Assembly: GCA_036417435.1 (NCBI GenBank)
Contig: CM070905.1
Span: 21,491,592 to 21,555,591, forward strand
From: Inia geoffrensis
Taxonomy: Eukaryota; Chordata; Mammalia; Artiodactyla; Iniidae
Reading direction: 5' to 3'
DNA length: 64,000 nucleotides
Part shown: piece by piece, positions 14,481 through 28,332 of the stretch
How positions within the stretch are numbered: position 1 is the stretch's first letter
How the letters are laid out: each line of letters opens with the position of its first letter
Position numbers and translations under genes: made by a program
Notes under the pieces: generated by a model
Seen by the model: only the letters and a program-made list of their open reading frames with translations
The model's database searches: none
Told to the model about the DNA's origin: nothing

Positions 14481-15800
14481 ACAGAAACAGGGACTGAAGC
14501 TAACCATAGGGTTTAAGCAGAGGTGTCACATGGCCAAATGTTTTTTTTTTTTTTTTAAAGACTGTGCTAATAAATGGACAATAGACCTGGAGATCAACAA
14601 TGGAAGCAAAAACATTTAAGAAAGAAACCACAAAGTTGAAATTAGTGCCAAAAGGAACAGAGAGGAAGAAACATCTGAAATGCAGTACTGAGTGCTAGAA
14701 CCAGTGGAACTTTAGGCCCTAATTAGATACCCTCAATGAAGAAGAGGGAGGATTTCAGGATGAACTGTAGGCTTCTTGCAAGAATAATTACAAATACAAC
14801 TAACTCAGATTTAGAATAGTTTAAGAGAAATCAGATATGTATTCTTTTAAGATCTGTCTTTATTTCTGTTGAGGATAAAAATAATCAATTCAGAAAATGG
14901 TACTTTAATATTGAAAAGGCAAAGGCCATTTTCACAGGGATAATAAATAGAAATCAGAATTTTAAGATCTCTTTAAAAAGATAAAAACTACGCAAATGAT
15001 TAACAAAGGAACACACCAAGTAAACAAGAATCTAATTTCCTAAGATTAAAGACATAGCACCAGACTTAAAAAATGGCCTTCCTAGATTAAAATCAGTGGT
15101 TTTGAATTAGGTCTTTTCCTCCCCTTTTCATTTGCTGCTACTACTGTTTTGTTTCAGTTTATTTTTCACCTTGTAATCTGAAATTGCTTACAGGGAAAAG
15201 TACAATAAAAAATTCTATAATGATTAAAAAATAATATATGAATATGTGCTTTATATCAGGGTATAATTAATTATGCACTTATAGAATTCAAAAAATTAAA
15301 GAATGCCATAAATCTAAGACATCCTATTCACTATGGAAAAGCTTTATGTATCAATAGACAGACTCACACATGAATACATACATACAAGTTTAGTTAAAAA
15401 TAAAATATACATCATTTGTGAAAACTGATAAGATAGTCAAATAGTGAGGGGCCAAAATAGTAAGACAGTGAGGAACCAAAAGCACATTTTTCCAGAGGAA
15501 ATAAAAATAAGATAAATGTTCAAAATAAGAGTAGAGGTGACAAGAACATAAGAAAAATAATACACAGTTACATTTTAACTAAAGTGGTTAAAAACTAAAT
15601 TATATTAGATACCCATTTCTATTTATCTCTATAAAACAGATTTGTTCATGTACCAATAGTTGAAGAACCAGGTATAGAAGCTGGAATGCAAGAATACTTA
15701 AGCCAAACTTGTCACCACAAATTCTTCTGTCATCACTGCTGACAGACATTTACAAAGAATACAAATCATTCAGAAAAAGAAGTGTACAACCACACCCCTA

Positions 15801-16019
<219 letters not shown>

Positions 16020-16378
16020 TCAAGCCATTGCTTCTAAGATCACTTAAGGTACATCTAAGTAAACTTAAAAATGAGATTTTTAAACTGGTTAACATTCCAA
16101 AATAAATACTAGTATTTCCTAAATAGAGGCATACGGAAGGGCTGCTACAGAACCACTATCTTGAGAGATTTATAAATACAAAGATAACTAAGAGGCATCC
16201 CTTAAGATTCAGATTCCATAGGTCCTCAGTGGGTAAAAAGAGTCAGTACTTTTAAAGTGTCCAGGGGGAATCCTGATGTGCAGCCAGTTTAGGAGTTTCT
16301 GTGTCAGGTCACAAAAAATTTACATTTACCAGCTTCTTAACAAAGCAGCTTCAGATAGTTTAAAAAAAAAAAGCGGGG

Positions 16379-16577
16379 GGGGCTTCCCTGGTGGCACAGT
16401 GGTTGAGAGTCCGCCTGCCCATGCAGGAGACACGGGTTCGTGCCCCGGTCCGGGAAGATCCCACATGCTGTGGAGCGGCTAGGCCGCTGAGCCTGAGCGT
16501 CCGGAGCCTATGCTCTGCAGCGGGAGAGGCCACAACGATGAGAGGCGCGCGTAACGCAAAAAAAAAAAAAAAAAAAA
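16379..16577 (+). mobile_element. CHR-type SINE
   Basis: Plus orientation: ggcttccctggtggcacagt, B box GGTTCGTGCCC, then 'ggagcctatgctctgcagcg' and an A18 tail. No convincing TSD was found; the 5' side is A10 then GCGGGGGGGG. Confidence 0.93.
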
Positions 16578-17004
16578 GGAAATATAACATAAAGCTATCT
16601 AGCTACTTCTGAAAAAACTTCACATTAAAACTGTTTTCTATTACAATACAAAAAACAATGGTTAAAACTAGCTGTGAGTTAAAGTTAGATATCTTAAGAA
16701 TAAAGTGATGCATAGCCTTGATATTCCCATGGGAACTGGGGGAAATTTTTCCAAATATATTATGGTAGATTTAACTCCTCAGAAATCAACTTTTAAGTCA
16801 TTCCAGGTATCTTGAGGATTTGGTTTCTTCTATTTCTGAAATGTCTATTATACCTATGGACTTTATCACATGATAAAACATTTCTTGCTTCATGACCAGT
16901 GAAAATTTTTACCTTTCTTTATAAAATAATAGTGCCTTGCCTTTCTTCAAATATTTCTTCCCTTTGTAAATATCTTATGTCTACTTGTTATACATGCCTA
17001 CCAT

Positions 17005-17193
17005 TTTTTTTTTTTTTTGCGTTATGTGGGCCTCTCACTGTTGTGGCCTCTCCCATTGCGGAGCACAGACTCCAGCCATGGCTCACGGGCCTAGCCGCTC
17101 CGCGGCATGTGGGATCTTCCCGGACCGGGGCACGAACCCGTGTCCCCTGCATCGGCAGGCGGACTCTCAACCACTGCGCCACCAGGGAAGCCC
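17005..17193 (-). mobile_element. CHR-type SINE with short internal deletion
   Basis: Minus orientation. TSD CCTACCATTTTTTT / CCTATCATTTTTTT (one mismatch) at 16997-17010 (merging into the poly(T)) and 17194-17207. Compared with the other copies it lacks about 20 bp between 'cacagactcc' and 'agccatggctcacggg'. Confidence 0.93.
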
Positions 17194-18759
17194 CCTATCA
17201 TTTTTTTAAGTTAAATATAATCCATTACAGGAAAACTATAAAGCCATCTACTCTCTGACATGCCCTAGGCCAATATATGCGGAGACTGTCATCTAAATTA
17301 CATCCCATCATGAAGGGTTGAAATGCACCTGGAGATATTGTAACACAACTTAAGAAAATTCTTGCCATTCATAGAGATGTCTTATAAGAGATTTTTGTCA
17401 TATTTTCATATAATTTCAAACTCTAAGTGAATTTTCTAAGTGAAAGAACCTAGGGGAAATTAAAACAATGCTTCTGGATAAGAACAGACCACTGGAACAG
17501 TTCTAGTGCTAACTGGGTAATCAGGTATAGGTCACTTAACTTGCCTGGGTCCTGATTTTTTCATTTACAAACTCTCAGTGTGGTGGTAAAGTTCTTCATA
17601 TATAAGTTACATGAAAACATTCTGAAGGCTGTCAAGCATGAACAGCATTTCTACCTTTAAAACATGCACATATACACAAAATACTTTGTAGTTAATAAGT
17701 ACAACTGATGCAATAAAAACAGTATTATTGTATGTTTCCACGTCTAACCCAGTGCCTAGAACACTTTTGGCTCTATATAAATGTGAAATAATGGAAACTA
17801 TTAGAAAACTGCTATCTCTCAGAAGTATAAAACAATCCATTATCATTAGTTAAGTAACATTCTGTTTCCCAAATGGCACACAGTAATGCCCAGATACTGA
17901 GAATTCTACAGGAAAAAAAATTAAAGAATTTTCATCTGACTTAAAAATTATTTGCCAAGCCCTCACTATAAATGCAATTAACCCCATTAAATTCTGAAGC
18001 CTGGAGAGGGAGGGGGTATATAACTAAAATAGCAATAGCAATTGACCTTTTGTTTTACAGTGTTTCTGGGCACCCTTTGGATAAGGTTACCCTGGTTCAC
18101 TAACTTTAATAACCCTTCCTCTTGGGATCTGGGTTCTCAATGTTCTTTCTGAAAAGCAGGTCTCTTTGTACGCATAAATTCTCACAGCAAAGAAAACCCA
18201 CATTTCCACAACAGCCTCATTGATAGCTGAGCAAAATAAAATCTGGCATAGAGCAAGCATCCCAATGGAATTAATCCAAGATGTCATTCTTGTTCGTGAA
18301 TGCTTTGTGGTCCCAGTTAAAGTTTAATAGTAAAACTGAATGAATCAGATGGTAACAGGACCTTTTGACATACCTGAATGAAATGTATAACAAAATTTTA
18401 ATTAAATCATCTAATCATTTAAGTTAAATCATTCAGGAAGGAAATATTATGCAAACACCAGCAAAAATATTATTTAATGCATAAAGGATATCAAAAACTT
18501 TTAAAGATTATAGAAATAATCAGACCAAACTGTAGCGAGAAGAAAGCAGAAAAAAGAAAATGCTATTATTTGCAACATGGCAGTAGCTTGGTTTACGATG
18601 TCCACTCTCATGCTTATAGGTTATATAACAATTCATGCACGTCCCTAGGGCAGTACAATCCTCCTCATGCAGCAGCCCTTTCTCTGTATTTTTTCTTTAA
18701 GGAGCACAGGCTACAGAGGCTATTTCTCCCAGACTCACTGAAATGTTCACTGAACATTT

Positions 18760-19510
18760 TTTGAGTACTAATCTGAATTGGCAAGGCACTTTAGAGAATA
18801 AAAATAAAGAAGACATCACCCTACCCTCAAGGAGCTTACAATTTAGTGAAGAATATAAACCAAGTACATTAATCACCATAATGCAATGTAGACTAAGTGC
18901 CATAAGAAAGGTAAAAAAGCACCACGGGGGTTCAAAAAAGGGAAGAGAATATACCAGATTGAGGGGACTCAGGAAGATTTCATGGTGACAGTGGTATCTG
19001 ACCTATGCATCAGAAAGTGGCCTTGCTGGTAGAATGAAGGAAAGAGAAGAGGACTTTTCAAGCAGGGTAAAAAGTAAAACAAGGGTACAGAGACAGAAAA
19101 ACACACAAAAAGTGTTTTAAAAGATACAGAATCTAAAGTCAGGCAGATCTTGGATGGAACTGCAGCTCTATCACCACAGCTGTGTGACCAGCACCAAATT
19201 CCTTAACCACTGGTTTCCTCAGCTCTAAAATGGCACAGAGTACCTATCTCCTAAAGCTACCATGAGAATTAAATAATGCATGCACAGTGGTGAAAACTGT
19301 GTGGTGAATAAACGCACTGTTCATTTTAAAAGAACAAAAAAAAGTAGTGGAGTGGAGGTCAGTTAAAAAGACAGGTAGTGGCCACATCATGAAATGGGTT
19401 AAATGACAATATAAAGGTTTTGAACTCAACTCCACAGACAGTACAGTATTAAATAGCAACAGAAGATTTTAAGCAGAGATGTGACATGGTCAGATCTGAA
19501 CTTGCAGCAT
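18760..19510 (+). repeat. Old unassigned repeat, then MIR
   Basis: 'ccctcaaggagcttacaatt' (18822) and 'agcagggtaaaaag' belong to the common unassigned old repeat. At 19135-19320, 'gctctatcaccacagctgtg', 'tcctcagctctaaaatggca' and 'ctaccatgagaattaaataa' are a plus-strand MIR. At 19460, 'ttaagcagagatgtgacatg' is again the old repeat. Confidence 0.55.
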
Positions 19511-20403
19511 ATAGGACTTACTGAAAAGGAGGAGCCAGGGAAACAGAAAGATCGGAAATAAAGTGACCAATAATAGCCTGTGTTAAAGATATCAAACCAA
19601 TTTCATTCTCAGAGACTAAATGAATCAATCACCAATCAATCAATCAGTTATTACTCAGGCCACAAAAGTTAAAATGCAACCAGTCTTTTTTCGTATCAGT
19701 ACTAAGTAACCCCTACAACTACTTACTACCAGTAGTACTAATCTATAAATCTTATATACACTAAGAAAAAGGTAGAAATGTTAACACATCAGTATCTTCA
19801 CACCATTTTGGACAAAGCAGCAGGCTTTTTATTTTATGAGCCCAACTGCAATATCTATCCTCCTCCTCTGATTCTTAGGGGTAAATCAGACTCTCTGATT
19901 GCATAATCCTCCACAAGATGGCACACTATTTTCGTAATTAAATCCATCTTTCCACTTTGAAATAGTATAGAATGCACATACTATGCACTGACATAACATG
20001 GGCCCAACCTTAGATAAAATTCAAGTGTCAAAAAGAAGAGGTAGGTGGAGGGTTACTAGGCTTGTAAAAGTGGTTAGCTTAATTCCTAGTTTAATGTAGA
20101 CCCTAAGAGAAAAACAAATGAAATTAAAAAAAAAAAACTTTTAAGAAACAGAAATTTATATTAAAAATTAAAATGAACCCTGTCAGGACATTTAGTTTAA
20201 GAGTTTAATCCTTCTGAAAGCATAGTTAATAGGACATTAGATTGACATTAGAATTTCTGAAGGGAAGAATAAGTTAGAAGGGGAAAGATATTTTATATAC
20301 TCTTTAACCTTACCTTCTTTAGCCATTCCCTTGAACTCTCAAAATCCAGCAGATTATCAACTGGATTCATCTGTCTCTCCTTTTAAAAAGAGCTATATTT
20401 CTT

Positions 20404-20957
20404 TCTTTTTTTTTAATTGGTGAATTTTTGTGTAGCCTTTTTTTTTTTTTTAGTTAATTTATTTATTTTTGGCTGCACTGAGTCTTTGTTGCTGAGCGCG
20501 GGCTTTCCCTAGTTGCCCTGAGCTGGGGCTACTCTTCCTTGCAGCGCACATACTTCTCATCGCTGTGGCTTCTCTTGTTGCAGAGCACGGGCTCTAGGCG
20601 TGAGGCACGCAGGCTCAGTAGTTGTGGCACACGGGCTTAGTTGCTCCGTGGCATGTGAAATCTTCCTGGACCAGGGCTCAAACCTGTGTCCCCTGTATTG
20701 GCAGGCGTATTCTTTTTTTTTTTTTTCGGTACGCGGGCCTCTCATTGTGGCCTCTCCAGTTGCGGAGCACAGGCTCCGGACGCGCAGGCTCAGCGGCCAT
20801 GGCTCACGGGCCTAGCCACTCCACGGCATGTGGGATCTTCCTGGACTGGGGCACGAACCCATGTCCCCTGCATCGGCAGGCAGACTCCCAAACACTGAGC
20901 CACCAGGGAATCCCAGGCAGGCGTATTCTTAACCACTGTGCCACCAGGGAAGTCCCG
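20404..20957 (-). mobile_element. CHR-2-type SINE carrying a nested younger SINE
   Basis: The outer element has a perfect 15-bp TSD AGAGCTATATTTCTT at 20389-20403 and 20958-20972. It is interrupted at 20715-20915 by a second SINE, after which its last 27 bases resume. Confidence 0.95.
20715..20915 (-). mobile_element. Nested CHR-type SINE
   Basis: Inserted in the same orientation into the older SINE. Perfect 15-bp TSD GGCAGGCGTATTCTT at 20700-20714 and 20916-20930, taken from the head of the host SINE. Confidence 0.95.
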
Positions 20958-22299
20958 AGAGCTATATTTCTTACATAAGGCTATGATTACAAAACTAGAG
21001 ACTGATCTTTTGGGTGAATTCAACATATGGTTGTAATTTCCCTGCTAAAAGGTTGTATTTTCTGCCTATGACAATATACTTTGTATTAGGGCTATATTTT
21101 AGAATTCCTTTCTGATAACTGTATGAAAGAAAAAGATTTGTGTCATACGTAGCTACAGAAATACAGCCATATGAATATATTTGTATTTAAAAACTAAAAC
21201 CCATGTTTACCTACTTTCTTCAATAGCTTCCTTAAAGAATATCAAGGAAAACCATTATGTGGCATTAAAAAAAAAATGAAAGCACTTTACATATAATTTG
21301 GTACAGTCAGAGAGGTTCAGATTTCCACAGAACGGTTCTTTCAAGTGACAAGCAACTTCTTTTATAGATACCGAACACTGGGATTTTGCCTAAATCTTAC
21401 TACCTATTCTGCTTGACAGGGAGAAAAAGGCTGGTTCTTAAAATTCAATGAGAGTTGAACAAAGAATTGCCTGGTACCATGGATATTTTAAGTTTTCATC
21501 TGGACAGACTTCCACACTGAAGCAAAACAGACATGCCTTTTCCTCTTTCTATTTGCCTTATTTTACCCAGAGTTGAAACCCAATTCAGAGTTGAATAACC
21601 TAAGTAGAGAAATGCCAGGTATAGGAATAAATCAATAAAATTGACATACACTCCCAAGTAGGACAAAATACTACATTCCTTCTCTACTACATTCAATACA
21701 AGACTACATTCTTCTCTGGTAAGAATAATAGAATTCACTTAGGATAGAAGAAAGCTTTGAAAAATCAGAGTAAAATTTATGCCACCATGTACTTTTTTAA
21801 ATGGTGAGTCTATCCTTAGAGCTGTAGCAAAATGAAAAAATATCTACAGACTGAAAAAGGAAAAGAAAATTCAGGGACTATTAATTTTTAATATTTAAGA
21901 AAACAAGATAAACGAAACACTGGGAAGCAATAATTGCTTCGAAATACAAGTCACTTTATAGAAGCTGAAATGAGCTCTATGAAGTTTCAGTCTAGTGAAA
22001 TACCTGGCACGTTGGAAGCACTCAATAAATGTTAGCAATTATTAGGTCAGCTATTGTTCCTCACTCTTTATATCTGCAATAGCTTTTAATAAGGATGTAA
22101 AGGAATCAATGATGTTTTTCAATTTCACTTTATGGTATTTTATAAGTGAAGTGATATGCTTTATTAGTATTTATGTATTTAAAATTTGTTGAGGTCTCAG
22201 GACTTAGCCCTCACAATCTACTGTATTTTCTGTTTTCACCTATCACACCTGAGATTTTCACTGTATCTTCCGCATTAGAAAACTAAGAACCACTATAGT

Positions 22300-22500
22300 A
22301 ACAGCAGCAAAAACATGGGCTTTGGAGTCAGACAGTCCTACACACCTGTGTTCAAATCCCAGCTCCACAGCACTGGACACAGCACGACCTATTCTGTAAA
22401 ATGAAGGTATCTACCTTTTCAGTTGTAAATGAAACGTATGAACATATAAAAGTGCTAATCCCAATCTCTACATGTAGTAGGTATTTAATAAATATTATTA
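22300..22500 (+). repeat. MIR SINE
   Basis: 'gctttggagtcagacagtcc', 'gtgttcaaatcccagctcca', 'tctgtaaaatgaaggtatct' and 'agtaggtatttaataaatat' follow the MIR head, core and tail in order. Confidence 0.75.
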
Positions 22501-23184
22501 CTCCTCAGGTTAAAAAAAAAAGTGTTAGTCTAGTGAAGATGTTCTTAACTCGTTGGTGATCTGAATTCATGGATTCTCTTCCAGAGAAATGTACATACAA
22601 ATAAAATTTTGTATATAACTTCAACAGATTAAGAGCCCTTGCTTAGGAAACCTTCAAATTGCATATTTAAAATAAGGACTGGGCTTCTCTAAACTGTATT
22701 TCACTATTTAGGCACCAACCTTATAAAGACAGAACTTTTAGCTTCTTCAAATTCTACTTGGGGAAACTCACTCTACTACTAAATCAACCTAATCCTTAAC
22801 GAAAAAGTTCTTAAAATCAATTTTAATACTTTTTCCTAAAAATCTAAAAGTATATTTATCCTTTTCTTTCTAAAACATCAATAAGGGCAATATATACAAA
22901 AGATGAAACAATTATACCAAAATACTATTGGTTAGTTAGAACGTGGAATTATGAGTGAGATATTTTTTCCCTCAACACAGCACTGCTTTTCATGTTGTTT
23001 TAAATTGCTTTTCAAAAATATTTAAATTGTTTAAAAATATTTCCACTGTGAGATTCTGTCAAAAAAACAAACACAAAAGAAAGATCTCTAAATTTACACC
23101 AAATTCTCTCAGCAGAACTAATCAGTATATATTTGTAGATTAATATGTTGCATATAAAAATACGTATTATATAAATAATATATT

Positions 23185-23330
23185 ATTGATACTTACATAT
23201 AAGACATTATTTCATTTAACTCTCACAGCAACTAAATTTATTATTCCTGTTTTTATTGTCATTATAACTCATTCAAGATCAAACAAAAATTCAGTGGTAA
23301 AGTCAGGATTGAAATCCAGATATGTCTCTC
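23185..23330 (-). repeat. MIR fragment
   Basis: 'tttcatttaactctcacagc' and 'taaagtcaggattgaaatcc' match MIR in reverse orientation. A short (CT)n tract follows at about 23325-23340. Confidence 0.5.
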
Positions 23331-25920
23331 TCTCTCTCACACAGAGACACTTCCTTCCTACACACTTAACCTCCAACCACTATATTTAATTGTTATATCA
23401 GTAAGCCTGGACTAGAAAAGGTTCTTTCAGAGACTTAACAAGAAATACAACTTTGAAGATGATTAAAATCAACCTGATGATAGCAGTTATAAGACTCTGG
23501 TACATAAATGATGAAATAGAAGTATATGAAACCACCTTGGTAAATTATGCTATTAATAATTTTACAATAGAAGTAAAATTTCTAGAGGAAAAAATCCCAA
23601 AGATATCCCAGATTCTGCTCCTACACCCAAATTAAATTCAGAAAGCACCAACTGTTACCCTAAAAAAATGCGAAGTCTACATAACCTTTAATTTTTCTAC
23701 CTAGATCCCAAGGTAATAAGCCTACAGCTTTAAGGAAATATAGTCTATATATTAGAAAAGAACAAACAGAATCACCAGAAAATTTAAATATATTAGAGTA
23801 TAACCAATAACATAAATTCAACTCAGAAAAATATTAGCATATTACAACAAATGACATCATGACACAAGCCACTCATCAAGGTTTAAAGCAATATCAGAGT
23901 GTAGTTTGCAAGTAAATACTTTTCTTCCAACTCGAAGGAAAACAGATTTTAAAATTTTGATTCAGTTCAACAAATATTCAGTACACACTCCATACCAGGC
24001 TTTGCGGCCATAAAAATAAATAATGCAAGATTCTTGTCTTTCCCCTGTCAATAAGAATATTGGGGATGGGAGGAAGAAAGGAGAAAGCTGAATAGAGAGG
24101 AATGGGATACATAACACCTACACAAGCAACTCTAAAACAATTTGGAAATCATTATAGTAAAAATAATAGTATGAACAAAGTGCTATGTAAATACAGAAAG
24201 GGAAACGATTATTCTGCCTGGACCTGTCTTCCTGAACCCCAAACAATATATCTAACTGCTTACTTGACGTATCTATATACTTGAATGTCTAACTGGCATC
24301 TCAACCTGTCTAAAAACAAGTTGCTGAACAACCCACCATATTTGATCCACTTGTTTTACCCATCTTAGGGAATGGCTATACTATTTTCCCAACTACTCAG
24401 GTCAAAACCTTGAGTCATTCATTACTCGTTTCACTCACACCTCATATCCAATCCAGCAGTAAATCCTGTCAGCTGTATGTGACATCTTCAAAATACATCC
24501 CAAATCTGACCAATTCTCAACACTGTGATCACCACTCTAGTAAAAGCCAATGACTCTGCTCACACAAAGTTCTGTCAGGATATTTGCCTATCATTTGAAT
24601 CTTCTCATTTTCCATTCTCAAATATCACGGATTACAAAAAAAGAGAAAAACCTTCTCTTTTCTTACACATTTATTTTACCTATTTTATACAGTCCATATT
24701 CCATAATAAGCAACACAGTAAGCACTATGAAAATTCCTTCTGCTCCCTGATAAGGTGAACTTTAAATGTTAAAGTAAACCACATTACTTTCGCATTTAAG
24801 GAAAACAGCATTTTGTCTAGAAAATTAAAGTAGCTTTTCAACACTCTTTTTTAGTATTTTATTAGCAATTAAAAAAAAAAGAATTTAATAATATTTTCAT
24901 CATGACTGAGAAAAAGAAGAACAGCATTATAAATTCCACTGTATGTTCAAAAGAGGAGAAAAGCTACTGCAGACAATCTAAACACAAATTTTCAACTCTT
25001 TTTTTATACCGTATTTAATTTTGGATTAAAAAAACCAATTTCTGTATAGATCTGGTTCTTTGAGAAATAAGTATGTGCGTATTTACTGAACTCTCAGGTA
25101 GAAAAAAAGATGCTTAGGACTCTACAGCTGAGTCAAGCCTATTTTTCTGGGAAGGAAGGGGTCTGGGGAGAGGGGCCAAGATAAGGAAAGCAAATTCTTA
25201 TGCCTCAAAATGAACCTTTTCCAAAGAGACCCTAATAATACTCCCAAACAAACTCACAGGTTACTACACAAATTTAGCAGTTAATTGTAAATATTATAAT
25301 TCCTCCTTTTACTTATAAAACATTTGTGAAAATACATTAATGCCTAGATGATTATCTGCACTGCAATAATCTTAGTAATTATAATGAGTCAAAAAAACCT
25401 TATTCCTGAAGTACTATTGTCAGCATAATACAATAATAGAACAGCATTTTTATTACACTTGGAAAAAGTAAAATACTATTTGGGTGTATACTGGCATTGT
25501 ATGTGGTAAAGTTTTCTAAAACCAAATAATAAAATAAAGCTATACAAAATTCTTGGTATTATTTGCTTTTCAAGACGGTAGTTTGAAACCTATTATAATT
25601 TTAGCATTAACGTCTAAATATAATGGTATTTAAGCTGTTCTAGGCTGTAGAAACCTAAGCAAAATTTTCAGTATCAAGCTGCAGAATAAAATTAAAAAGA
25701 AGACTAATTAAAACAAATTATTTATAGGCTTGTGGACAGTGTTTAGCAATTTATGCATCTACCAACACTTAGGCTACTTAATTTTATATTCTCTCCCTCT
25801 AAAATATATCTTAATTCTCTTTTACTGCAACAATTCCCATATTATGGCATTAAAATATAAATGCACTAAAAATCCAGAAATACTCCACAGTATACTATGG
25901 AAATCAAACACATATAAAAC

Positions 25921-25939
25921 TACACACACACACACACAC
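25921..25939. repeat. (AC)n microsatellite, about 9 units
   Basis: A short dinucleotide array directly visible in the sequence. Confidence 0.95.
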
Positions 25940-26141
25940 GGCTCTAAAGGGCTGCACATTACATTTCTTTTAGGTTATCTAATTTCATTTGTGCAGCAGC
26001 CTCCCCTCCCTGACGTGCCATTGCCTAGTTTAGGTTATTACCTGTAGATAATACCTATTTTCTTTGCTACTTGGTTATGGCCAATGACATTTAACTTGGT
26101 AAGGAATGGAAAGAAGTACATTTATGAGTACCTGATATTTA

Positions 26142-26321
<180 letters not shown>

Positions 26322-26355
26322 TCATTCATAAGTCTGTAATGAGTAGTGAAAATAA

Positions 26356-26400
26356 CACACACTTATTCTTTTTTTTTTTTTTTTCACACACTTATTCTTT
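26356..26400 (-). mobile_element. Tail-only retroposition: poly(T) between 16-bp direct repeats
   Basis: CACACACTTATTCTTT occurs at 26356-26371 and 26385-26400 with only T13 between. This is the layout of a retroposon insertion in which nothing but a poly(A) tail (minus strand) was copied; a simple duplication with T expansion is an alternative. Confidence 0.7.
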
Positions 26401-27165
26401 CAATATTAAGAATAAGAGGACTCGTAAGAGACATAATATGACATAACTAAGTGTATAATAATTATCTTGCTCTTTTTTTCTAATTGCTTTCAGGCTCTTA
26501 ATGCAACTGGAAGCTACTTTCAACTTATTTAGGACCAATGTCATAAATCAGCAAAGACAAAGGATATTCCACAAAAACGTAAAATCTCTAAACTAGTGAA
26601 GTGACAAAGTGAAGACGGAAAACAATCACAGAACTAGATCACAGGTCTAAAACTCCAGGCATGGTTTATTAGTATAATGAGCAGTTTTAAAGTTCATAAA
26701 ACCAGCTACTGAAAACTAAGATGCTATCAAGTTTTACATTAATGATAATTTCATCACTGTATTAATTTTGTGCCAATATTTCAAAAATCGTCTCCCACAT
26801 AATCTACCAACTATTTTATTTGAGTAGTACTGTCTGACAAAATGTAAGATTTGCTTCCCTTTGATTCTTATTTACATCACAAAGCTTAATAGGCAGGTTT
26901 AAATATAATCAGTGAAAAATTTAAACCTCTGAAGGAGAAAACTATTGTTTAACTTATATTTATCTTATTTTATATCAGATCTTTTATATATGAAGATATA
27001 ACTTAATTTCAATGGTTCAAAAGGTTACAGGATTCTAATGCCTTACTTGATGTAAACCAGAAAACCTGAGGTTTTCATTGTAACTCTCCCATTAACTGAA
27101 ATACACTACTTTAGGTAATAACTTTCCCTCTATCAGCTTTCTCCTATGTAAAATAGGGAACATCC

Positions 27166-27343
27166 TTTTTTTTTTTAATTGTGTTTTTTAGGTAAAGGGC
27201 ATTTTTATTTTTATTTTTTATTTATGTATATTTTGGCCATGCCATGTGGCATGAGGGATCTTAGTTCCCCACCCAGGGATCAAACCCATGCCCCCTGTAC
27301 TGGGAACCCAGAGTCTTAACCACTGGACTGCCAGGGAAGTGCC
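27166..27343 (-). mobile_element. Short CHR-related SINE
   Basis: Minus orientation: a T-rich tail, then 'ttggccatgccatgtggcat' and the head complement ending 'ccagggaagtgcc'. TSD GGGAACATCC at 27156-27165 and 27344-27353. More diverged than the young copies. Confidence 0.88.
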
Positions 27344-27598
27344 GGGAACATCCAAATTTTTACTAATTCCACAGGGGTATTATGAAAAAGACTGAAATGT
27401 CAGTTCTTGTATATTATAAATAAGATGCAAAACTGAAGCCATATTCAAGCACTAATCATTCAGAAGTTTCCTGCAAATTCTTTCTCCTTTTTAATAGCTA
27501 GGTTTAGAATTTATAGGTCATTATTGTTGAAGTTTCACCCTTTTTTTCCCTCTTCCCCCAATTAGTAAAGTCAGTATTATCACTTTCAAGAACAGATT

Positions 27599-28332
27599 AA
27601 GAGGGAATTCCCTAGTGGCACAGTGGTTAAGAATCTGCCTGCCAATGCAGGGGACACGGGTTCAATCCCTGATCTAGGAAGATCCTACATGCTGCGGAGC
27701 AACTACGCCTGTGCGCCACAACTACTGAAGCCCACGTGCTCTAGGGCCCGCATGCTGCAACTACTGAAGCCTGAGTGCCTAGAGCCCATGCTCTGCAACA
27801 AGAGAATCTACCGCAATGAGAAGCCCGTGCACTGCAACGAAGAGTAGCCCCTGCTCACTGCAACTAGAGAAAGCCCGCGTGCAGCAATGAAGACCCAATG
27901 CAGCCAAAAAAAATAATAATAAATTTAAAAAATAGGGACTTCCCTGGTGGTGCAGTGGTTAAGAATCCAGCTGCCAATGTGGGCGACACGGGTTCGAGCC
28001 CTGGTCTGGGAAGATCCCACATGCCGCAGAGCAACTAAGCCCGTGTGCCACAACGGCTGAGCCTGCTGCACTCTAGAGCCCGCAAGCCACAGCTACTGAG
28101 CCCACGCGCCGCAACTACTGAAGCCCACGCACCTAGAGCCCATGCTGCACAACGAGAGACGCCACCGCAATGAGAAGCCCGCGCACTGCAACAAAGAGGA
28201 GCCCCCACTTGCCGTAACTAGAGAAAGCCCGCGCACAGCAAGACCCAACGCAGCCAAAAATAAATAAGTAAAATAAAAATTTAAAATAAATAAATAAAAA
28301 ATAAAGAAGACAGATATTTGATCATTAAAAAA
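27599..28332 (+). mobile_element. Two head-to-tail CHR-2-type SINEs
   Basis: Copy 1 runs from 27599 to about 27934 and copy 2 from about 27935 to the A/T-rich tail near 28300. One TSD, AAGAACAGATT, brackets both (27588-27598 and 28333-28343). AAATTTAAAA at 27921-27930 and 28277-28286 may be the TSD of copy 2 inserted in the tail of copy 1. Confidence 0.9.
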
